Source of the DNA: Thiosocius teredinicola
GTDB lineage: Bacteria > Pseudomonadota > Gammaproteobacteria > Chromatiales > Chromatiaceae
DNA length: 64,000 nt
Assembly: GCF_002009425.1 (NCBI RefSeq)
Contig: NZ_CP019936.1
Span: forward strand, 1,039,001-1,103,000
Direction: 5' to 3'
In this document: piece by piece, positions 60,922 through 64,000 of the stretch
Layout: every line of letters starts with the position of its first letter
Numbering within the stretch: position 1 is the first letter of the stretch
Notes under the pieces: generated by a model
Told to the model about the DNA's origin: nothing
What the model saw: the letters and a program-made list of their open reading frames with translations, nothing else
Database searches by the model: none
Position numbers and translations under genes: made by a program

Positions 60922-62883
60922 ATGGCAACTCCTAGCGATGAGATGAACACCAAACTCACTTGGCGCCGTTTCGAAGATGGCGAGAACAAATGGGATTCTT
61001 TCACGGATAAGATCTTCAACGAAGATACTTCTCACAAGTGCCCAACCTACGTGCACAAAACGCCACCATGCCAGGGTAGCTGCCCGTCGGGTGAAGATAT
61101 CCGCGGCTGGCTTGCCGTTGTGCGCGGCCAAGAAAAGCCGGTCGGCGACATGGCGATGGGCGAGTACGCTTTCCGCCGTTCAACCGAGGCCAACCCGTTC
61201 CCGTCGATGATGGGTCGTGTATGCCCGGCGCCTTGTCAGGACGGATGTAACCGCAACGAGGTCGAAGACTTCGTTGGCATCAATGCGGTCGAGCAGTGGA
61301 TCGGCGACAACGCATTGTCGAATGGCTACAAGTTTGAAGTGGGTCCGACCAGCGGTAAGAAGGTCGCCATCATCGGTGGCGGACCGGCCGGTATGGCAGC
61401 GGCCTATCAGCTGCGTCGCAAAGGTCACGCTTCGACCGTCTTCGAGTCGCAGGCTGAACTCGGCGGCATGATGCGTTACGGCATCCCCAACTACCGTATT
61501 CCGCGCGACAAGCTCGCCGGCGAAATCCAGCGCATTCTGGACATGGGCGACATCGACGTGCGCACCAATACCCGCGTTGGTAAGGATGTGACGGTCGAGG
61601 AACTCGAGAAAGACTTCGATGCCATCCTGTGGGCTGTCGGCTGCTGGACTGGTCGTGGCCTGCCCGTGGCGGGCTGGGAAAACACGCCGAACTGTGTGTC
61701 GGGTGTTGCGTTCCTCAAGGCCTTCAACGAAGGCCGCATGAAGGTCACCGCATCCAAAGTTGTATGTGTCGGTGGTGGTGATACCTCGATCGACGTCGTT
61801 TCGGTTGCGCGCCGCCTCGGTCATATCGAGCAGACCAACCCGACTGATCGCCCTGAGCTGGTGGTCAACGATGGCTTTGTCGCACATGACACGGCGGTCA
61901 CCGCGGCTGCGCAAGGCGCCGAGGTCACGCTGACCTCGTTGTTCCCGAAGAGCAACATGACGGCTGCCGAGCACGAAGTTCACGACGCGCTTCACGAAGG
62001 TGTAACCATCCTTGATGAGGTTATGCCGGTTGAAGTGATCCTCGGCGACGACGGACGTGCCACCGGTCTGAAGATTGCACAGTGCCAGATGGTCGACGGT
62101 CGCCCGACGCCGGTTGAAGGTACCGAACAGGTGCTGGAAGCTGACCTCATCGTGTCGGCGATCGGCCAGGGTGGCGACCTTGGCGGTCTCGAGGTTCTCG
62201 ACAATGGTCGTGGCCTGATCAACGCGGATAGCTTCTACCAGGTCCCGGACCGTGAGAAGCACTTCGTCGCTGGCGACATCATTCGTCCGCACCTGCTGAC
62301 CACGGCGATCGGCCAGGCATCGGTTGCCTCGGATTCGATCGACGAATACCTGCAGCACAAAGAGCACAAGAAGCGTCCGAAGGTTGATGTCCATCACTTC
62401 GACCTCGACAAGAAGCTGGAAGAGGCCGGATTGGCCCCCGACCACTTCGACGCGATTGAGCGCGGCGACATGCGCGGTACTTCGAGTGGCAACTGGGCAG
62501 TGCACAACTACGAGGATCGCTCGTTTGCAGAAGTCATTCCGCACGATGAGCTGTTCTTGGGTCACTTCGCCTACACGCCACGCATCGCGCGTAAAGAAGA
62601 AGTGCCGTCGGCTGACGATGTGCTGGGCCACTTCCACGAGCGCCTGATCGGCCTCGACGAAACGCAGGCCGCGGAAGAAGCCAAGCGCTGCATGAGCTGC
62701 GGTATGTGCTTCGAGTGTGACAACTGCGTGATCTTCTGTCCGCAGGATGCCGTATACCGCGTCAACAAGAAGGAAGCGACCACAGGTCGTTACGTCGCGA
62801 CCGACTACGCGCGTTGCATCGGCTGCCACATCTGTTCGGATGTCTGCCCGACCGGCTACATCAAAATGGGTCTTGGCGAGTAA
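60922..62883 (+). CDS. dsrL: DsrL NAD(P)H:acceptor iron-sulfur flavoprotein
   Basis: The product has 653 residues. The N-terminal cluster region has TPPCQGSCPSGEDIRGW and CPAPCQDGCNRNEVED. The FAD site is VAIIGGGPAGMAAAY near 149 and the NAD(P) site VVCVGGGDTSIDVVS near 283. The C-terminal ferredoxin domain has CMSCGMCFECDNCVIFCPQDAV and CIGCHICSDVCPTGYI. DsrL is essential for sulfur oxidation in A. vinosum and marks the oxidative pathway. AAGGAGAG lies upstream. Confidence 0.96.
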   Translation: MATPSDEMNTKLTWRRFEDGENKWDSFTDKIFNEDTSHKCPTYVHKTPPCQGSCPSGEDIRGWLAVVRGQEKPVGDMAMGEYAFRRSTEANPFPSMMGRVCPAPCQDGCNRNEVEDFVGINAVEQWIGDNALSNGYKFEVGPTSGKKVAIIGGGPAGMAAAYQLRRKGHASTVFESQAELGGMMRYGIPNYRIPRDKLAGEIQRILDMGDIDVRTNTRVGKDVTVEELEKDFDAILWAVGCWTGRGLPVAGWENTPNCVSGVAFLKAFNEGRMKVTASKVVCVGGGDTSIDVVSVARRLGHIEQTNPTDRPELVVNDGFVAHDTAVTAAAQGAEVTLTSLFPKSNMTAAEHEVHDALHEGVTILDEVMPVEVILGDDGRATGLKIAQCQMVDGRPTPVEGTEQVLEADLIVSAIGQGGDLGGLEVLDNGRGLINADSFYQVPDREKHFVAGDIIRPHLLTTAIGQASVASDSIDEYLQHKEHKKRPKVDVHHFDLDKKLEEAGLAPDHFDAIERGDMRGTSSGNWAVHNYEDRSFAEVIPHDELFLGHFAYTPRIARKEEVPSADDVLGHFHERLIGLDETQAAEEAKRCMSCGMCFECDNCVIFCPQDAVYRVNKKEATTGRYVATDYARCIGCHICSDVCPTGYIKMGLGE

Positions 62884-62904
62884 ACCAAACCAGCAGGGGC
62901 CGCA

Positions 62905-63297
62905 GTGGCTATGAAAGGTAAGTTTGGCTTGGGTCTGGTCATGGCATTGTGCCTGACCCTGTTCGCAGGGTTCGGCGCTCCGCATGCCGGTGAAGGTATC
63001 GAAGGCAGCTCTAAAGCGGCCAAACTGGATGCCTGTGTTGAGCCCACCGACTATATGCGTCGCAATCATTTCGAGTTGATCAAGCATCAACGCGATATCA
63101 CGGTGCATGAGGGTGTGCGTGCCACGGATTACAGCCTGGCCGGTTGTGTCGACTGCCATGTGCGCAAAGATGCACAAGGTCAGCACGTCCCGGTCAACGC
63201 GCCCGGTGAGTTCTGTTCGGGGTGTCATCAATACACCGGTGCCACGCTGGACTGCTTTACCTGTCATGCCACCAAGCCTACGGGGAATGGACAATGA
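62905..63297 (+). CDS. dsrJ: DsrJ triheme cytochrome c
   Basis: The product has 130 residues from the GTG at 62905 (AGGGG 5 nt upstream); an ATG two codons later is the alternative. A signal anchor or peptide spans residues about 5-27. Three CxxCH sites are present: GCVDCHVRK, FCSGCHQYT and DCFTCHATK. A free Cys in LDACVEPTDYMRRNHFE could be the unusual Cys heme ligand known for DsrJ. It is the periplasmic redox subunit of DsrMKJOP. Confidence 0.95.
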   Translation: MAMKGKFGLGLVMALCLTLFAGFGAPHAGEGIEGSSKAAKLDACVEPTDYMRRNHFELIKHQRDITVHEGVRATDYSLAGCVDCHVRKDAQGQHVPVNAPGEFCSGCHQYTGATLDCFTCHATKPTGNGQ

Positions 63298-64000
63298 GTC
63301 AGCAGACTGACCATTTGGCCGACAAGGCGCGCCGTCAATTTCTGACCAAGGCAACCGGCGTCGCTGCGGCGACCGTGGTTGCGCCCGGCGTATTTCTGCA
63401 CTCGGTCGGCAATGCCGCACCGCGTGAAGAGCCGGTAAACGATAGTGTTCGATGGGGCATGTTGATCGACACCAGCAAGTGTGCAGACGGTTGCAATGAC
63501 TGTGTTGCCGCATGCGACAAAGAAAATGGTCTCGATCAGCTGATCAAGCCGGAGGGGGCTAGTGAAGAGCAGTGGGATATGCAGCGTCCGCGCTGGATCC
63601 GCTCGGTCAAACTGAAAAATAATCTGACCGGCCGAGTCACTACACTGCCGATGATGTGTCAGCACTGCGAACATCCGCCGTGCGTGGATGTCTGTCCGAC
63701 GGGCGCTTCGTTCCGTCGGGCAGACGGCATCGTCATGGTTGACCGTCATACTTGTATCGGATGCCGCTATTGCATGATGGCCTGTCCGTACAACGCGCGT
63801 TCTTTTATCCACGAGAACGTGCAACTCAAGCCGACGGCGACGCCGCGCGGCAAAGGTTGTGTCGAGAGCTGCAATCTGTGCGTCCATCGCCTGGACAACG
63901 GGCTCAACACAACGGCTTGCCAAGAAGCTTGTGACAAGGGCGCCATCGTATTCGGTGATCTCAGGGATCCTGAAAGTGCTGTTTCGCAGGCGTTGGCCAA
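63294..64000 (+). CDS. dsrO: DsrO periplasmic iron-sulfur subunit, 3' end outside window
   Basis: The first 235 residues are visible, with the stop outside the window. The start overlaps dsrJ (ATGA). A Tat signal (ARRQFLTKATGVAAATVVAP) is followed by 4Fe-4S motifs of the DMSO-reductase beta type: SKCADGCNDCVAAC, CQHCEHPPCVDVCPTG, CIGCRYCMMACPYNAR and a last set in SCNLCVHRLDNG with CQEACDKGAI. It transfers electrons between DsrJ and the membrane subunit DsrP, which should follow outside the window. Confidence 0.95.
   Translation, partial: MSQQTDHLADKARRQFLTKATGVAAATVVAPGVFLHSVGNAAPREEPVNDSVRWGMLIDTSKCADGCNDCVAACDKENGLDQLIKPEGASEEQWDMQRPRWIRSVKLKNNLTGRVTTLPMMCQHCEHPPCVDVCPTGASFRRADGIVMVDRHTCIGCRYCMMACPYNARSFIHENVQLKPTATPRGKGCVESCNLCVHRLDNGLNTTACQEACDKGAIVFGDLRDPESAVSQALA

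Noticed and set aside
54500-64000. Sulfate-reducing (reductive) dsr interpretation
   Set aside because: dsrEFH and dsrL are present in the canonical oxidiser gene order, and sox genes are in the same window.

Overview
The window comes from a sulfur-oxidising gammaproteobacterium, most like the Chromatiales and related chemolithotrophic or symbiotic lineages. The main evidence is an oxidative-type dsr cluster in the canonical order dsrABEFHCMKLJO, running off the right edge. It includes dsrL and the dsrEFH sulfur-transfer genes, which mark sulfur oxidisers rather than sulfate reducers. A soxXYZA operon, a TusA-family sulfurtransferase, a rhodanese and a second DsrC-family protein support this. 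No photosynthesis, rRNA, tRNA, insertion-sequence or CRISPR-array feature was seen. The species cannot be named from the sequence.

Layout. 1-1018: ankyrin protein (cut by the window edge), monothiol glutaredoxin and BolA. 1140-2031: a hypothetical protein and a Lys/Ala-rich DUF2934 protein. 2732-10631: a giant hybrid sensor kinase with six periplasmic solute-binding-type domains, overlapping a REC-HD-GYP response regulator. 10674-14544 (minus): a three-gene glucosylglycerate module. 15205-24717: OmpA-like protein, galU, a zincin-like protein, rhodanese, LpxL-like acyltransferase, a VWA protein with an acidic repeat membrane protein, then soxXYZA. 24940-28903: BepA-like M48 protease and a MoxR/VWA pair. 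29216-38439: small proteins, two Fe/2-oxoglutarate-type oxygenases, an LpxH-like phosphoesterase, TusA, succinate-semialdehyde dehydrogenase and a GT4 glycosyltransferase. 38535-50808: catecholate siderophore locus. 50898-54101 (minus): a Cys-less DsrC paralogue and an operon of a TauD-like dioxygenase, two unknown proteins and a stand-alone Cas6/Cmx6-like protein, transcribed away from dsr. 54500-64000: dsr cluster.

How the parts work together. SoxXA/YZ would start thiosulfate oxidation and load sulfur on SoxY. With no soxB or soxCD in view, sulfane sulfur probably enters the rDsr route: TusA to DsrEFH to DsrC, then DsrAB with DsrL, with electrons handled by DsrMKJO. The siderophore locus encodes isochorismate synthase, isochorismatase with aryl carrier, dehydrogenase, DHB-AMP ligase, a C-A-T-reductase NRPS, a phosphopantetheinyl transferase, an MFS exporter, an AraC regulator and a PiuC-like oxygenase. 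This is the architecture of myxochelin (reductively released bis-catechol-lysine), not of enterobactin.

Most interesting: the Cmx6-like protein and its operon divergent from dsr, the DsrC paralogue lacking both redox cysteines, DsrH lacking Cys20, the myxochelin-type NRPS with a lysine-like specificity code, and the six-sensor kinase. Start codons were re-chosen by Shine-Dalgarno position where the longest open frame looked wrong.
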